DNA from: Rhodiola kirilowii | Lineage: Eukaryota; Streptophyta; Magnoliopsida; Saxifragales; Crassulaceae | Assembly: GCA_033675215.1 (NCBI GenBank) | Contig: CM066194.1 | Location: 24,612,679 to 24,676,678 of the forward strand | Direction of reading: 5' to 3' | DNA length: 64,000 bases | Shown here: positions 43,413-56,277 of the stretch, piece after piece | Position numbering within the stretch: the first letter of the stretch is position 1 | Layout: every line of letters starts with the position of its first letter | The notes under the pieces: generated by a model | The model's input: the letters and a program-made list of their open reading frames with translations, nothing else | The model's database searches: none | Told to the model about the DNA's origin: nothing | Translations under genes and position numbers: made by a program

Positions 43413-43684
43413 GCTGACATTTCCTCTTGGATTCTGGATGGTCTGGGAAGGGAGTCATCCTGGGTCGTTCTTGAGCTCCGAAACCGTGGTGGCAATCTAA
43501 GACATCTGTCTGGATAAGTCGGCTATTGCCTCGTCGGTCTTGACCTGGTTCTAATGGACTGTCGTGGCCAATTGCTGGGTGCTAGCTGCCAGCTCCTTTA
43601 CTATGTCCTCCAAAACCTTGGTGGGACCATGATTGCTTGGGCCAGCCTGGTTGTTGTTTGGTCCTCGCTGTTGATATTGATTAG

Positions 43685-44948
43685 TGATGAGCCGTATTTA
43701 TACGACTCATCGAGTCATCAAATCCCACCAATTCCAGCACTTTATTATGCGAACAGTTACTTTTTAGTGTTGTTTTGCATTTCAGGTGATTTGGAAGCTC
43801 TAGGAGGAATCGCGCTTAAAAGACGGCATTTCATGCCCAAAACATCGCAATTGAAGATCAAGGCCAGAGGAGCGTCGTGAACAGTGTTTTTCTGCTCGTG
43901 AACAGTAACTCCGACATGAACAGTGATTCCGGCGTGAACAGTGATTCCGGCGTGAATAGTTATTTCGGGCCGTGAACAGTAACTTCGGAAAAAGAAAGTC
44001 CAAGCCCTAAATCCAGCAGCCGGCCCAATTTACATGTGATATTAGGGTTTTCAAGAAGATCAAGTAGCTTGCTCATCAAGCAAAGATTTAGGGTTTTCAA
44101 ATCCCTATATAAGGAGGTGCAATGCAAGGCATAATCCATCCCATTCATCACTTAGCCGTGTGCCCTAGACCTAACTTGGTCCGCCGCCCATCTCCTCCAT
44201 CAGCCGCCGTGAGCTCCTCCTTGCACAGCCGGTCTTCATTCCTTACTCCTCCTTGCTTCCGCCACTTCTCAGCCTTGCACGGCCAGCTTGTTCTTCATTC
44301 GGTTTTAGTGAGAATCCTTGTTTCCTTTTATTTATTGTATTGTTATTCCATGGCTATGTGTAACTAATCCGATTATTCGGGTTAGGGTTAAATAATTGTG
44401 ACTATTGTTTTGAGATTCTGATCTTACTTATTATTATTGCATTCTATTTAGTTCTTGTGCAAATTATCAGTTTGAATTATTAGGTTAAGGGAGATCCGAA
44501 AGGGTACAACTTAACCTAGTGATTCTTACTATCCATTCACTGCTTATTTGATACCGACCCAGTTAGAATAAGTAGTTGCACGAAACCTAATATAACCAGA
44601 CCAGGAGTATTAGGTTTGCTAGAATTAAAACAGTTATAACCAGACCAGGAGTAACCCTAAGAAGCAAGAATAAACATTTAGAAATCAAGGATAAACGTAG
44701 TCACAATTGAATAAAACCCTAACCTGAATATCTTCTCTGATTGATAAAACCCCCTCTTATTTTCGTGCCTTGCTTTTGTTCACTAACCTTTACTCTCACA
44801 TTAGTTTCTTGTCTTTCTCCATTACAGAACAAAGTAGTAGCTATCTAGCTCCCTTGGGTTCGACCCTTGCTTGCCATTGTGCTAACCCACAGTTCATCGC
44901 GAGGAAATTATAAATTGTTTTTGCACAGGTACGACGACAGCCTGTTCA
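43685..44948 (+). repeat. Solo LTR, family B, with 5-bp TSD
   Basis: 1264 bp, TGATGAGCCG...CTGTTCA, flanked by ATTAG (43680-43684 and 44949-44953). It sits on the plus strand inside the minus-strand family B gag, in a QYQQ-coding stretch. TATATAAG box at 44106-44113. The GTGAACAGT minisatellite is at 43877-43988. GGGTTCGACCC is near 44849. Confidence 0.92.
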
Positions 44949-46108
44949 ATTAGGCACATTCTGCTGATACTGACGATGTGGAGGCCGGTAGGGCTGCTGG
45001 TTCTGCTGAGGTGTGGCATGCTGTGCTGGCTCCCTCTGGACATGATGCTGATGGTTGTCGTTCCTCCATGGCTGTCCGTTGGCTCCTTGATTGGTCGTGG
45101 TTGTGCCATACTGTCGGACTAGCCCAGAACGGTTGTTATAGTTCTGATAGTCACCTACTGCATTGATTTCAGCCTGGTCGTCCTCCACTATGGTTAGGCA
45201 CTCGTCTGTTTTGTGATCTGTGGCTGCACAAAATCCACATGGTTTGACCTGGACTGGCTGTCTCCTGATGACATGCTGCATCATCTCCTTGAGCTGTTTG
45301 ATCTCTTCGACCATAATACTTGCTGAGGGCTCAGCCTTTGACACGTTCCTGGTCCGGGTGTACTCTTCTTCCTTGTTGGACTCATCCTGGAACCGTTCAC
45401 TCTCTGCCACTGCCATGATCTTTCATCGTACTCCGGCTGGGGACAGGTTCATTAGGTTTCCCCCAGCCGAGGCATCCAGTAGCTTCCTGTCGAGTCACCG
45501 GAGTCCGTCTAGCATGTATTCCATGAGTAGTTTCTCTGAGAGCCCAAGGTTACAGCAGCTCTTCTCTAGGGCGTTGAACTTCTCCACATACTCGTACATG
45601 GTCTCGTTGGGTCCTTGACTGAGCTCTTGCAACTGCCTTCAGACTTGCATTGCTCTACCTGCTGGCTAGTACTTGTTGAGGAAGTTTCTCTGCATCTGGT
45701 CCCATGTGTAAATACTACCTGAAGGTAAGGACAAGAACCAATCGTTAGCCGAGTCCATGAGTGAAAAATAGAAAGCTTTTAGTTTGAAGTCCTTGACTTC
45801 GACTCCGTATGGCTTGAGGTTCTGGCATATCCCGTGATAGCGCTGCAGATGAGTAATGGCCGATTCTCCCTTGGCTCCTGAGAACTTGGGTAGATGGTGG
45901 AAGACTGATGTGTTGATGGTTATGGCTTCGAGGTCCGGCCCTTCGTAGATGCACCAAGACTGGTCCTTGAAGTTGGGGGCCGAGAGCTCTCCCATGGTTG
46001 GCTCTGGATTGTCGTCCTCCTCGTCATCATCCTCTCTGACGGCCGGCTGTTGTAGAGGCCGTGGGGTTTGTGGGTATTGCTGGTGTGGGAGGTATTGAAG
46101 TGAAGGAT
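44949..46108 (-). pseudogene. Family B gag (capsid and zinc knuckle)
   Basis: The piece from 46121 down reads MGELSAPNFKDQSWCIYEGP, SAITHLQRYHGICQNLKPYG, DFKLKAFYFSLMDSANDWF; further on QGPNETMYEYVEKFNALE-like and LLDASAGG strings are visible. The piece 45416-44946 has EEIKQLKEMMQHVIRR and the knuckle CGFCAATDHKTDEC (CX2CX4HX4C), then a Gln/His-rich tail. It is a sister of the array 1 gag at 36570-38277. A few breaks are present and the N-terminus is replaced by array 2. Confidence 0.82.
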
Positions 46109-47575
46109 TGATGGAGCCCACCGCACTGTCGTTAAGGTGCGATGTTCTCTGTGCAAAAATAAATTTATATCTCCGATACTCGCGACTTAACTATTTTTGG
46201 TAGTAAGTGGTAAGTACGGGTCGAACCCAAGGGAATTAGGTGAATAGTTGTTCTTTCGAAAAGGGGGGATTAAAAAAAAGCAGTTGGGGGGTTGTTTTTG
46301 GTTTTTGGTACTGAAAGGTAAAGCAACAGTTGATATTACAATTAAAGGAAAGTATTCGATTTTAGGGGCCTTGTATCATAGTCTGTTTATCATTGACCTC
46401 TAATGATCATACTATGTGTTCAAAGATGAATCAAGGCTATTTCTAGCACATGACTTGCCACATCATTTAGAACACTTGTTCTATTTTAGACTAATTCCTC
46501 CTTTCGAAGTATCTTAGCCTTATGTGCATCCATTTGATCTTCAGTTACGAGTAATCAAATGGTTTTTAAAAGAGGTTGAACTCCTCAGATAAGTTTTGCC
46601 CGTGAAAGCATCCACTTACCCGAGTATGTTCACGAACCCCACGGAAGAGCTTTGCCCATTAAAGCATCCACTCAACCTTGGAAGTTCTAACCTAATATGT
46701 GGCACATAGAACAAGTTTTGAACACATAGAGGCACTAAGAGTAGGGCCTAAAACATTGTATGATACAAGCACACCCCTTCAACCGAATGAAGGGTTTAGC
46801 TACGAATATTCATGGAATAAGACATCATAGCTAAGTGCGTTGAAAAGTAAAGGTTTTTTGAAAGACAGTAAAGTAAAGTTTTTAAAAGTAAAGACAGGAA
46901 AGTAAAGTACTTTGAAAGACAGTAAAGTAAAGAAGAGAGTACTTACAAAAACCGTTAAGAGTGCTAAAGATCAAGCTTCGATTCCAAAGTAAAGTGATTA
47001 CAAGGATGGTGTTGTGAATCGAGAGAGCTTCTCTCTCTACCAAAGACTATGGAGCTTTGTGGATTGTGGGATGGGATTACAAAGGGAAGGAGAAGCTCTA
47101 TTTATAGGCTAAGGGAGACCATAAGGACTTGACACTTGTCATGAAATGGGAGGAAGAGCTCAAAAGCCATCGGGGTGAGTCACCCCTCCAAAAGCCGCCG
47201 GCTAGGTGGAGGAGAAGGAGAGGTGGAGGGCTTTAGCCGCCGGCCATGTGGCAAGAGGAGAGTGAGTGTGAGTGTTGTGATCTCATCCCAAAAAGCCATC
47301 GGTCCTTTCAGCTCTGGTCTGACTCTGGTTGCCCTTCGGTTGGACTTGTTTTGAGTAATTCCACGTCCGGTTCTTGAAAGTCAGAATTTGGTCGTGACCT
47401 GGAATGACTCGTAATTCATTTTCAGCTTTAAAACTCCTCCTTAGCCTGTATTCTCTCTAGACTTCAAAATACCCTGTAGATAAATATTGGAACTAACAAG
47501 CAAAAGTTAAATAGACAAAGAGTCTAATTTGGTGGGTTTAACTGTGTTTATGATTCATACAATTATGGTCCATCA
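46109..47575 (-). repeat. Family A LTR (left LTR of array 2)
   Basis: 1467 bp, plus strand TGATGGAGCCC...GGTCCATCA. The first ~200 bp are nearly identical to 50327-51819, but the centre differs more. TATA box as TATTTATAGG near 47099. Confidence 0.87.
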
Positions 47576-48790
47576 GATCACCCCACACTTTTAGTTGTTC
47601 GTCCCAAACAATGCTATTTAAGGGCGGAACACAATCTAAGTAAAATATGAAAGTGAGACTGTGGGACTAGATTTATCTTAATTCATGCATTACTTACTTA
47701 TTACCAAACTAAACCGTGTAAATACTTAGAAGAAACTTGATACTTGTACCTTCGTGCCGAGATGCAAATTAATTCAGATGTTTTGGGAGATAGCCCTTTT
47801 CAGGCTCCTGGATTGCATTCTCGGGATCGACTCGCACTATATGGTTTCCTTGTAGCTTTCTCTAGCACGTGATTCAGTTCGGGTTTCACTGAAGTTGAGT
47901 ACTTTGATTTCTTTTTGGCGAGGTACAGCTTCTGTAGTGAATCGGCCTTTGGCCTTTGATATTGAGTTGGAGTTTCTTCACTTTTGTTCGGTTAAAACCC
48001 ACACAATTTTGGCCTTTGGCCTTTGATTAGCTTCTTTGAGCTTTTGCTTCTTTGTGACTTGCTAGTCCATTTTCGCAGCCTTTCTTTGGGAGGTCCAATC
48101 ATCGCCCGCGAGCATATGGAAATACCTCCCCGCTCTTTCTCATCCTCGCCGTTTCGCGCGGGTCAAGATGAGGGTCGCTCATCTATTTTCCCGACTACTA
48201 GGACTAGAGATAGGATAGTTTGATTCCCGTCCCGCCTCTTGCATAAACGCTGCACGGCGGAGATGACTTCAATCTTCACTGAAACCCGAAGTGCAGCCTC
48301 TACTGACTTCGAAAACCATATAGTTAGATTTGATCCTTTGATTGCTTGCCAAGCCTCTCTAGGGAAGTTTATATCAACTCCACATCCCCTGTATATCTCA
48401 GCACAAAGGGACAAATGAGAAGTTACATCCTAAGTTTTTAAACAGTTGAATTTTCACAAGGTAAATGCATGAATTTAGATCTATCTTTTTCATATTCTCA
48501 AGTTCATATTTTCAAAAAGATAATATTATGGGAAAAGGAAAAGGAAAAGCATGTTAATTAACTATGTACAAAGGCGGTTCTCACCCCACACTTTTGAACG
48601 AAGGCGTGCCTCACAGCACGACTTAGTTCAAAAGTTTATGCAAGCAAATATATACAGGAAAGGTGAGAATGTTTCAAGGCAAAAAACTAAATGACTGAAA
48701 TTAAATGACTGAAAGTAAGATAGATGTCGGGTTACCTCCCAACCAGTGCCTTTGTTTAACGTCGTTGGCTCGACAGTACCTCATTCCTGG
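47576..48790 (-). other. Noncoding 3' region, array 2 left unit
   Basis: H3 variant at 47595-47611 (one G-U type pair on the sense strand), H2 at 48166-48184 (perfect 7 bp), polypurine-like GTTCTCACCCCACACTTTTG near 48577, H1 at 48726-48743 with a wobble pair. No gene. Confidence 0.8.
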
Positions 48791-50255
48791 ATCATAAGGT
48801 TGGGTCCCATGGGCGTGTGAGGTCGAATTTCTTCTCGGCTGCCCTTTTGCTCCGAGAGGGTGAGGCTTCATTGACCATAGCTGCTGGTCCAATGAGTCAT
48901 GCTCGCTTGTTACTCCTTCCAGTTTTCCATTCTTTCGGCCCATGTCTTTGCCGCTTCTTCATGGTTGAATAGTTGGCACCTTTGCGAGTTTGGAAGTTTG
49001 GTTTTGTGCCATTAAATGTAGGCGACATTAAGCATGCGCCTCTGCCAATCCTCTTCATTGTGGTAGTGATGGATGGTTGTCTTGGAACGAGTGAGTTTTC
49101 AGGCAGTTTTCCTTGGCTTGTGACGAGTGAGAGTTCCTTTGTCGGCTTTTTTGGCTCATGCTCCTCCTCTAACTCCCCTTGCACCTCATCATTATTGATT
49201 ATATGATCTTCGGTGGCTATGATCGGCATAAAACACGAAGGGTTAAGTTGGGGCACTTCGACCATGAAGACTGGGTCTGTTTCAGGTGCTCCGAGAGTGA
49301 GGACCAGGTCTTTCTCGGACAGTTCGGCAATAAGGTCCGGGACTTCTGTTGGCTCGGTAGTTAGAACTGTGATTTCCTCGGATGGATTGGTGATAAGGAC
49401 CGGACCTGATTTGGGTAGTTCTTCTTCTAACTCCCAGGGATAATCTGAATGGAGTTCTTCTTCAGGCAACCATGGGTCCTCATCCTCGTCATTCATATGG
49501 TCTCCGGGGGCAATCATACTGAGGTCCGGGTCTGTTTTGGGCAGTTCTTCAGTTAGGACCGAAATTGATTTGGGCAGTTTGGCAATGCGGTCCTAGATCA
49601 GTTGTGTAGCTGCCCAGAATTCCTCATTTTCGACCTCGTCTTGGTGTATCGGGGCACTCATTTGCTGGATGCTAGCTGCCAATTCTTCCTCCTTGTCCTT
49701 AAGTGGCTCGGCAATGTGGACCTGGGCTTCCTTGGGTATTTCGGAAATGTGTACCGGTACTGATTTGGACAGCTTGTTAATGAGGTCCCAGAGCTGGTTT
49801 GATGCTTCTTTTTGAGCCACCCATAATTCGTTGCTTTCGACCTGGATTTGGTGTACCATGTTGGCCAACTGCTGGTTGCTAGATGCCAGCTCCGTTGTAA
49901 CGTCCTCGAGTGGCTCGGCCTGATCTTCTCTTGGTCTTGACCTTGCGGCCAAATCGTTTATCAATTTCCAAAGATCATCCATGTTTAAGTTATTTACCGA
50001 GCCTCCTGCTGCGTCATTAAGCCAATTCCACTCATATGGCAACATCCCATCGAGAAACCTTTGAAGAAGATCTGAGTTGCTGAATCCATGGTGCGGGCAG
50101 CTCGTTACAATGGAATCGAAGTACCATAAGTACTCGTCTAAAGTTTCGTCCCGGGATTGCTTTAGGTTGTTGATCTTCTCGCGGATTTCAAGTTCGAAGG
50201 GTGGTGGGAAAAACTCCTCATCGTTCCAAGGCTCGTTTTGATAGTACATCGACAT
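48791..50255 (-). pseudogene. Gag of array 2 left unit
   Basis: The piece 50255-49593 reads PPPFELEIREKINNLKQSRD, the LWYFDSIVTSCPHHGF string, LNDAAGG and the WKLINDLAARSRPREDQAEP segment, then repeated helices. The piece 49517-48897 has the Glu/Pro-rich region (ITNPSEEITVLTTEPTEVPD) and the basic RRQRHGPKEWKTGRSN string; an FDLTRPWDPT end is near 48805. It is a close relative of the unbroken 15387-16706 gag but longer in the helical middle. A few breaks. Confidence 0.85.
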
Positions 50256-50326
50256 GGTGGTTTGTAAAATAAAAAGAACAACTACTCCGATTTATAAATC
50301 CAATTCCCCGGCAATGGCGCCAGTTT

Positions 50327-51819
50327 TGACGGAGCCCACCGCACTGTCGTTAAGGTGCGATGTTCTCTGTGCAAAAATAAATTTATATCTCCGTTACTCG
50401 CGACTTAACTATTTTTGGTAGTAAGTGGTAAGTACGGGTCGAACCCAAGGGAATTAGGTGAATAGTTGTTCTTTCGAAAAGGGGGGATTAAATAAAGCAG
50501 TTGGGGGGTTGTTTTTGGTTTTTGGTACTGAAAAGTAAAGCAACAGTTGATATTACAATTAAAGGAAAGTATTCGGTTTTAGGGGCCTTGTATCATAGTC
50601 TGTTTATCATTGACCTCTAATGATCATACTATGTGTTCAAAGATGTATCACGACTATTTCTAGCACATGACTTGCCACATCATTTAGAACACTTGTTCTA
50701 TTTAGACTAATTCCTCCTTTCGAAGTATCTTAGCCTTATGTGCATCCATTTGATCTTCAGTTACGATCAACCAAATGGTTTTTTAAAAGAGGTTGAACTC
50801 CTCAGATAAGCTTTGCTCGTTAAAGCCTCCACTTACCCGAGTAGGTTCACGAACCCCACGGAAGAGCTTTGCTCGTTAAAGCATCCACTCAACCTTGGAA
50901 GTTGTAACCTAATATGTGGCACATAGAACAAGTTTTGAACACAAAGAGGCATTTAAGAGAAGGGTCTAAAACATTGTATGATACAAGCACTCCCCTTCAA
51001 CCGAATGAAGAGTTTAGCTACGAATATCCATGGAAGAGGACATCATAGCTAAGTGCTTGAAAGTAAAGGTTTTCAAAAGACAGTAAAGTAAAGTTTTGGA
51101 AAGTAAAGACAGGAAAGTAAAAGGAGAATACTCAAGAACCAACAGGAGTAAACTCAAGAACAGTAAAAGAAAAGCTTGAGTACTACAAGAACCGACAAGA
51201 GTACTCAAGAACAACTGTAAAGCTTTCGATATCAAAGAGAAGTGTTTACATGGATTGTGCTCTCAATCTAGAGAGATAAGTGATTGTGGATTTGAGGATG
51301 ATTTACAAGTGAAGAGGGCATGTGTATTTATAGGCTAAGGGAAGTGTGGGATGTGGAGGAGGATGCAACACTTGGCACAAGATGAGAGGGAGAGCAAGGA
51401 GCCGCCTGGTGAGGTGGAGGGGAGGAGAGCCGCCGGCTAGGTGGCGCAAGGGGAGAGGAGGAGGGCTTTAGCCGACGGGCAAGGTGGCAAGGGAGTGGGT
51501 GAGAGTGTGTTTTGTGATCTTTTCAAAAAGACATCGGGTCTTTTCAGCTCCGGACTGACTCTGGTTGCCCTTCGGTTGGACTTGTTTTGAGTGATTCCAT
51601 GTCAAGTTTATGAAAGTTGTACAGTCGGAATCCGATTGTGGCCTGGAGTGTCTTGTAATCCATTTTCAGCTTTAAAACTCCTCCTTAGCTTGTATTCTCT
51701 CTTGACTTCAAAATACCCTGTAGATAAATATCAGAACTAACAAGCAAAAGTTAAATAGACAAAGAGTCTAATTTGGTGGGTTTAACTGTCTTAATGAATC
51801 ATATAAATATGGTCCATCA
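50327..51819 (-). repeat. Family A LTR (middle LTR of array 2)
   Basis: 1493 bp. It adjoins the left unit's primer site on one side and the right unit's purine tract (51820 on) on the other. Its 3' two-thirds are nearly identical to 55030-56277 of the right LTR, so these two are the true pair. Confidence 0.88.
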
Positions 51820-53206
51820 GATCACCCCACACTTTTAGTTGTTCGTCCCGAACAATGCTTTTTAAAGAGATGCGCACACAATCTAAGTAAAACTTCAAAA
51901 TAGGAAAGTGAGATTGTGGGACTAGATTTATCCTATTCATGCATTACTTACTTATTACCAAACTAAACTGTGTAAATACTTAGAAGAAACTTGATACTTG
52001 TACCTTCGAGCCGAGATGCAAATTAATTCGGATGTTTCGGGAGATAGCCCTTTTCAGGCTCCTGGACTGCAGTCTCTGGACCGACTCGCACTAAATGGTA
52101 AACTTGTCGCTTTCTCTAGCACATGATTCGGTTCGGGTTTCACTCAGTTGAGCATTTTGATATCCTTTTGGTGAGGGATAGCTTTTGAAGTGAATTGGCC
52201 TTTGGCCTTTTGATGTTGAATTGGAGTTTCTTCACTTTTGTTCGGTTAAAACCTTCACAATTTTGGCTTTTGGCCTTTGATTAGCTTCTTTGAGCTTTTG
52301 CTTCTTTGTGACTTGCTAGTCCATTTTCTCAACCTTTCTTTGGGAGGTCCAATCGTCGCCCGAGAGCATATGGAAATACCTCCCCGCTCTTTCTCATCCT
52401 TGCCGTTTCGCGCGGGTCAAAATGAGGGTTGCTCATTTGTTTTCCCGGCTACCCTGACTAGAGATAGGACGGTTTGATTCCCATCCCGCCTCTTGCATAA
52501 ACGCTGCACGGCGGAGATGACTCTGATCTTCTTGAAACCCAAAGTGCAGCCTCCACAGACTTCGTAAACCATATAGTGAAATTCAAACCTTCGATTGCTT
52601 GTCAAGCCTCTCTAGGGCATTTTATGTCAACTCCACATCCCCTGTATATCTCAGCACAAAGGGACAAGTGAGAAGTTACATTTTTAAGTTTTTAAACAGT
52701 TGAGATTTCACAAGGTAAATGCATGAATTTAGATCTATCTTTTTCACAATCTCAAGTTCATATTTTCAAAAAGATAATATTAAGGGAAAAGGAAAAAAGA
52801 AAACATGTTAATTAACTATGTACAAAGCTGGTTCTCACCCCACACTTTTGAACGAAGGCGTGCCTCACAGCACGGATTAGTTCAAAAGTCATGCAAGCAA
52901 ATATTTACAGAGAAGGAAATGACATTAAGGAAAAGGGAAGAACTATACTCCCTTCGAGGGAGTTCGGCTGGGGCCTTGAACTCTCGGCGCAGGCCCAGTA
53001 TTTCTCAAAAGCTGCCTGGCTGATCTGATCTTGCTCCAAAATCCGACTCCTACATGTTAGTCATTTCTTCTATACAAAAAATGGGTGAGAGCGACTGTTA
53101 AGGTAAAAACTAAATGACAGAAAATAAATGACTGAAAGTAAGATAGGTGTCGGGTTACCTCCCGACCAGTGCCTTTGTTTAACGTCGTTGGTTCGACGCA
53201 TGGGGA
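51820..53206 (-). other. Noncoding 3' region, array 2 right unit
   Basis: H3 at 51839-51855, H2 at 52420-52438 (AAATGAG/CTCATTT, a paired change from AGATGAG/CTCATCT), polypurine-like GTTCTCACCCCACACTTTTG near 52831, H1 at 53149-53166 (perfect). No gene. Confidence 0.8.
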
Positions 53207-54459
53207 TCACAGGTTTGGATCCCATGGGTGGCTCGGGTCATAGTGCTGTGGAGTGCCTACTTTCATTCTTGCCTTGACTCTCCCTGAGTTCTTGTGGGAT
53301 GATGAGTTCGGGTCATGTTCCCATTGTTCTGGTGGTTTCTCTTTCCAACGTCTCTGAGAAGGCGAGGGGCCCTTCACTACTAGTCTCTTGAATCGGGCTC
53401 TCTTATGTTTAGGGCTGCCTTGTCTAGTTGTGAGAAGATGCTCCATCAAGGAGTCGTTCTGCTTCGGCCCTTCTTCCATCCTCCTTTTAGCCTCTTAATT
53501 GATCACATAGTTTTCTACAATCTGTCTATTGATCAAGGGGAAAAGTTGGGAAGCTTGCATCTTAAGGCTTGGTTTTGTCTCGTCCTGCCCGTCTGTGAGG
53601 ATTCGGTCTCGGATGGTCTCGGCTGCTTCGGTAATGATAGTCGGGTATGGCTCGGGCAGCTTGCCAGTGGTGTTCTGGACTTCCTCCTCTGCTGGCACGG
53701 TCTCAAGTTCCCATGAAGGCTTTTCCTCGTTGCTTCTGGTGCTTTCTATATCTGATTCTTCTGATGGCTCGGGAGTTTCTTCTGATGGCTCGGGAGTTTC
53801 TTCTAATGGCTCGGAAGTATCTTCTTTATTCGTCTCTGGACCAGCCTCTACTATCTGTATTCCTCTATTAGCTCGGGGCGTTGGCCTTCGTTTTGTGGCT
53901 ACGACCAAGTCATCTATGAGGTTCCACATATCTGTCATGGATAAGTTCTTGGCTGATCCTCCCACTGCGTTGTTATTCCTTGTCTACTCATCAGCCCTCA
54001 TCCCACAAAGAAATTTTTGAAGAAGAAACACTTCTGTGAATCCATGGTGCGGGCAGCGTGAGACGATGGTGTCATAGTACGTGTAGTATTCATCCAAAGT
54101 CTCATCCCGGGATTGTTGAAGGCAGATGATCTTATCTCGGGTGTCATGTCGTAAGGATGGGGGGAGAATTTTTTCAGGAATTTAGCGCGAAGGTCCACAT
54201 AATATTCTGCACAATTAGCAGTTGATGCGTAATACCATACTGTCGCAAAGTCAGTTAAAGAGTGTTCAAAATATTTTAATTGAAACTCTTCTAACGTTTC
54301 ATTTTCAGGTTTCATGTGACGGCATATATGGTGGAAATGTTGGCAGTGTATTACAGGTTCCTCTCTAACTGTACCTCCAAACTGGGGAAGATGTTGAGTC
54401 ATCCAAGCATACATAGTGGATAGTGTGATGAAGAAATGAAGAGGGAAAGAAAAGAACAA
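53207..54459 (-). pseudogene. Gag of array 2 right unit
   Basis: The upstream piece (54459-53998) has YAWMTQHLPQFGG, HFHHICRHMKPENETLEEFQ, FEHSLTDFATVWYY and LRAKFLKKF, a capsid-type gag core of a different subtype from the left unit. The next piece (53965-53495) has GGSAKNLSMTDMWNLIDDL followed by an acidic EPSEET repeat. The last piece (53479-53207) is basic and ends YDPSHPWDPN. A few breaks. Confidence 0.8.
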
Positions 54460-54497
54460 CTAATCTGAAGCTAACTCCCCGGCAACGGCGCCAATTT

Positions 54498-56277
54498 TGA
54501 CAGAGCCCACCGCACTGTCGTTAAGGTGCGATGTTCTCTGTGCAAAAATAAATTTATATCTTGGATACTCGCGACTTTACTATTTTGGGTAGTAAGTGGT
54601 AAGTACGGGTCGAACCCAAGGGAATAGTGGATAGTTGTTCTTTCAAAAAGGAAAAGTAAATAAAACAGTTAGGGGGTTGGTTTTGCTTTTAGTCCTGAAA
54701 AGTAAAGTGATGGAACAGTCGATTTCAAGATTAACCGCAGACACACGTTTGATACTGGAGGCACGCTGTGTTTCAAGCGTGTTGCGTACCAAAGGTTATG
54801 CCGGGCTGATGTTGATAAAGTCTGTAGTAAAAGTAAAGTGCAGAAAGTAATTGCTTGAAGGACAAGACTTTTGCAGAAAGTAAAGTGCTTGATGGACAAG
54901 ACTTGCGGAAAGTAAGCAGTTGATATGGACAAGACTTGCGGAAAGTAAGCAGTTGATATGGACTGAAAGTAAGCAGTTGATATGAGACTGAAAGTAAAGT
55001 AACAGGTGATATTACAATTAAAGAAAAGATTCAGTTTTAGGGGCCTTGTATCATAATCTGTTTATCATTGACCTCTAATGATCATACTATGTGTTCAAAG
55101 ATGTATCACGGCTATTTCTAGCACATGACTTGCCACATCATTTAGAACACTTGTTCTATTTAGACTAATTCCTCCTTTCGAAGTATCTTATCCTTATGTG
55201 CATCCATTTGATCTTCTGTTACGATCAACCAAATGGTTTTTTAAAAGAGGTTGAACTCCTCAGATAAGCTTTGCTCGTTAAAGCCTCCACTTACCCGAGT
55301 ATGTTCACGAACCCCACGGAAGAGCTCTGCCTGTTAAAGCATCCACTCAACCTTGGAAGTTCTAACCTAATATGTGGCACATAGAACAAGTTTTGAACAC
55401 AAAGAGGCATTTAAGAGAAGGGTCTAAAACATTGTATGATACAAGCACTCCCCTTCAACCGAATGAAGAGTTTAGCTACGAATATCCATGGAAGAGGACA
55501 TCATAGCTAAGTGCTTGAAAGTAAAGGTTTTCAAAAGATAGTAAAGTAAAGTTTTGGAAAGTAAAGACAGGAAAGTAAAAGGAGAATACTCAAGAACCAA
55601 CAGGAGTAAACTCAAGAACAGTAAAAGAAAAGCTTGAGTACTACAAGAACTGACAAGAGTACTCAAGAACAACTGTAAAGCTTTCGATATCAAAGAGAAG
55701 TGTTTACATGGATTGTGCTCTCAATCTAGAGAGATAAGTGATTGTGGATTTGAGGATGATTTACAAGTGAAGAGGGCATGGGTATTTATAGGCTAAGGGA
55801 AGTGTGGGATGTGGAGGAGGATGCAACACTTGGCACAAGATGAGAGGGAGAGCAAGGAGCCACCGGGTGAGGTGGATGGGAGGAGAGCCGCCGGCTAGGT
55901 GGCGCAAGGGGAGAGGAGGAGGGCTTTAGCCGCTGGGCAAGGTGGCAAGGGAGTGGGTGAGAGTGTGTTTTGTGATCTTTTCTAAAAGACATCGGGTCTT
56001 TTCAGCTCCGGATTGACTCTGGTTGCCCTTCGGTTGGACTTGTTTTGAGTGATTCCATGTCAGGGTTATGAAAGTTGTACAGTCGGAATCCGATTGTGGC
56101 CTGGAGTGTCTTGTAATCCATTTTCAGCTTTAAAACTCCTCCTTAGCTTGTATTCTCTCTAGACTTCAAAATACCCTGTAGATAAATATCGGAACTAACA
56201 AGCAAAAGTTAAATAGACAAAGAGTCTAATTTGGTGGGTTTAACTGTCTTAATGAATCATATAAATATGGTCCATCA
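54498..56277 (-). repeat. Family A LTR (right LTR of array 2)
   Basis: 1780 bp. Longer than its partner through extra CAGAAAGTAAG-type repeat sequence near 54680-54990. TATA box as TATTTATAGG near 55782. Ends GGTCCATCA, then family B LTR sequence. Confidence 0.87.

Larger units (their letters stand above)
46109..56277 (-). mobile_element. TR-GAG array 2 (family A): LTR-gag-LTR-gag-LTR, minus strand
   Basis: Three same-direction family A LTRs (46109-47575, 50327-51819, 54498-56277) alternate with two different gag interiors, each with its own primer site (50305-50322, 54476-54493) and, next to the LTRs at 47575 and 51819, its own H3 and purine tract. The middle LTR serves both. Outer flanks AGGAT and GTTAC do not match. 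Such arrays are expected from unequal recombination between LTRs. Both gags carry several breaks. Confidence 0.85.
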
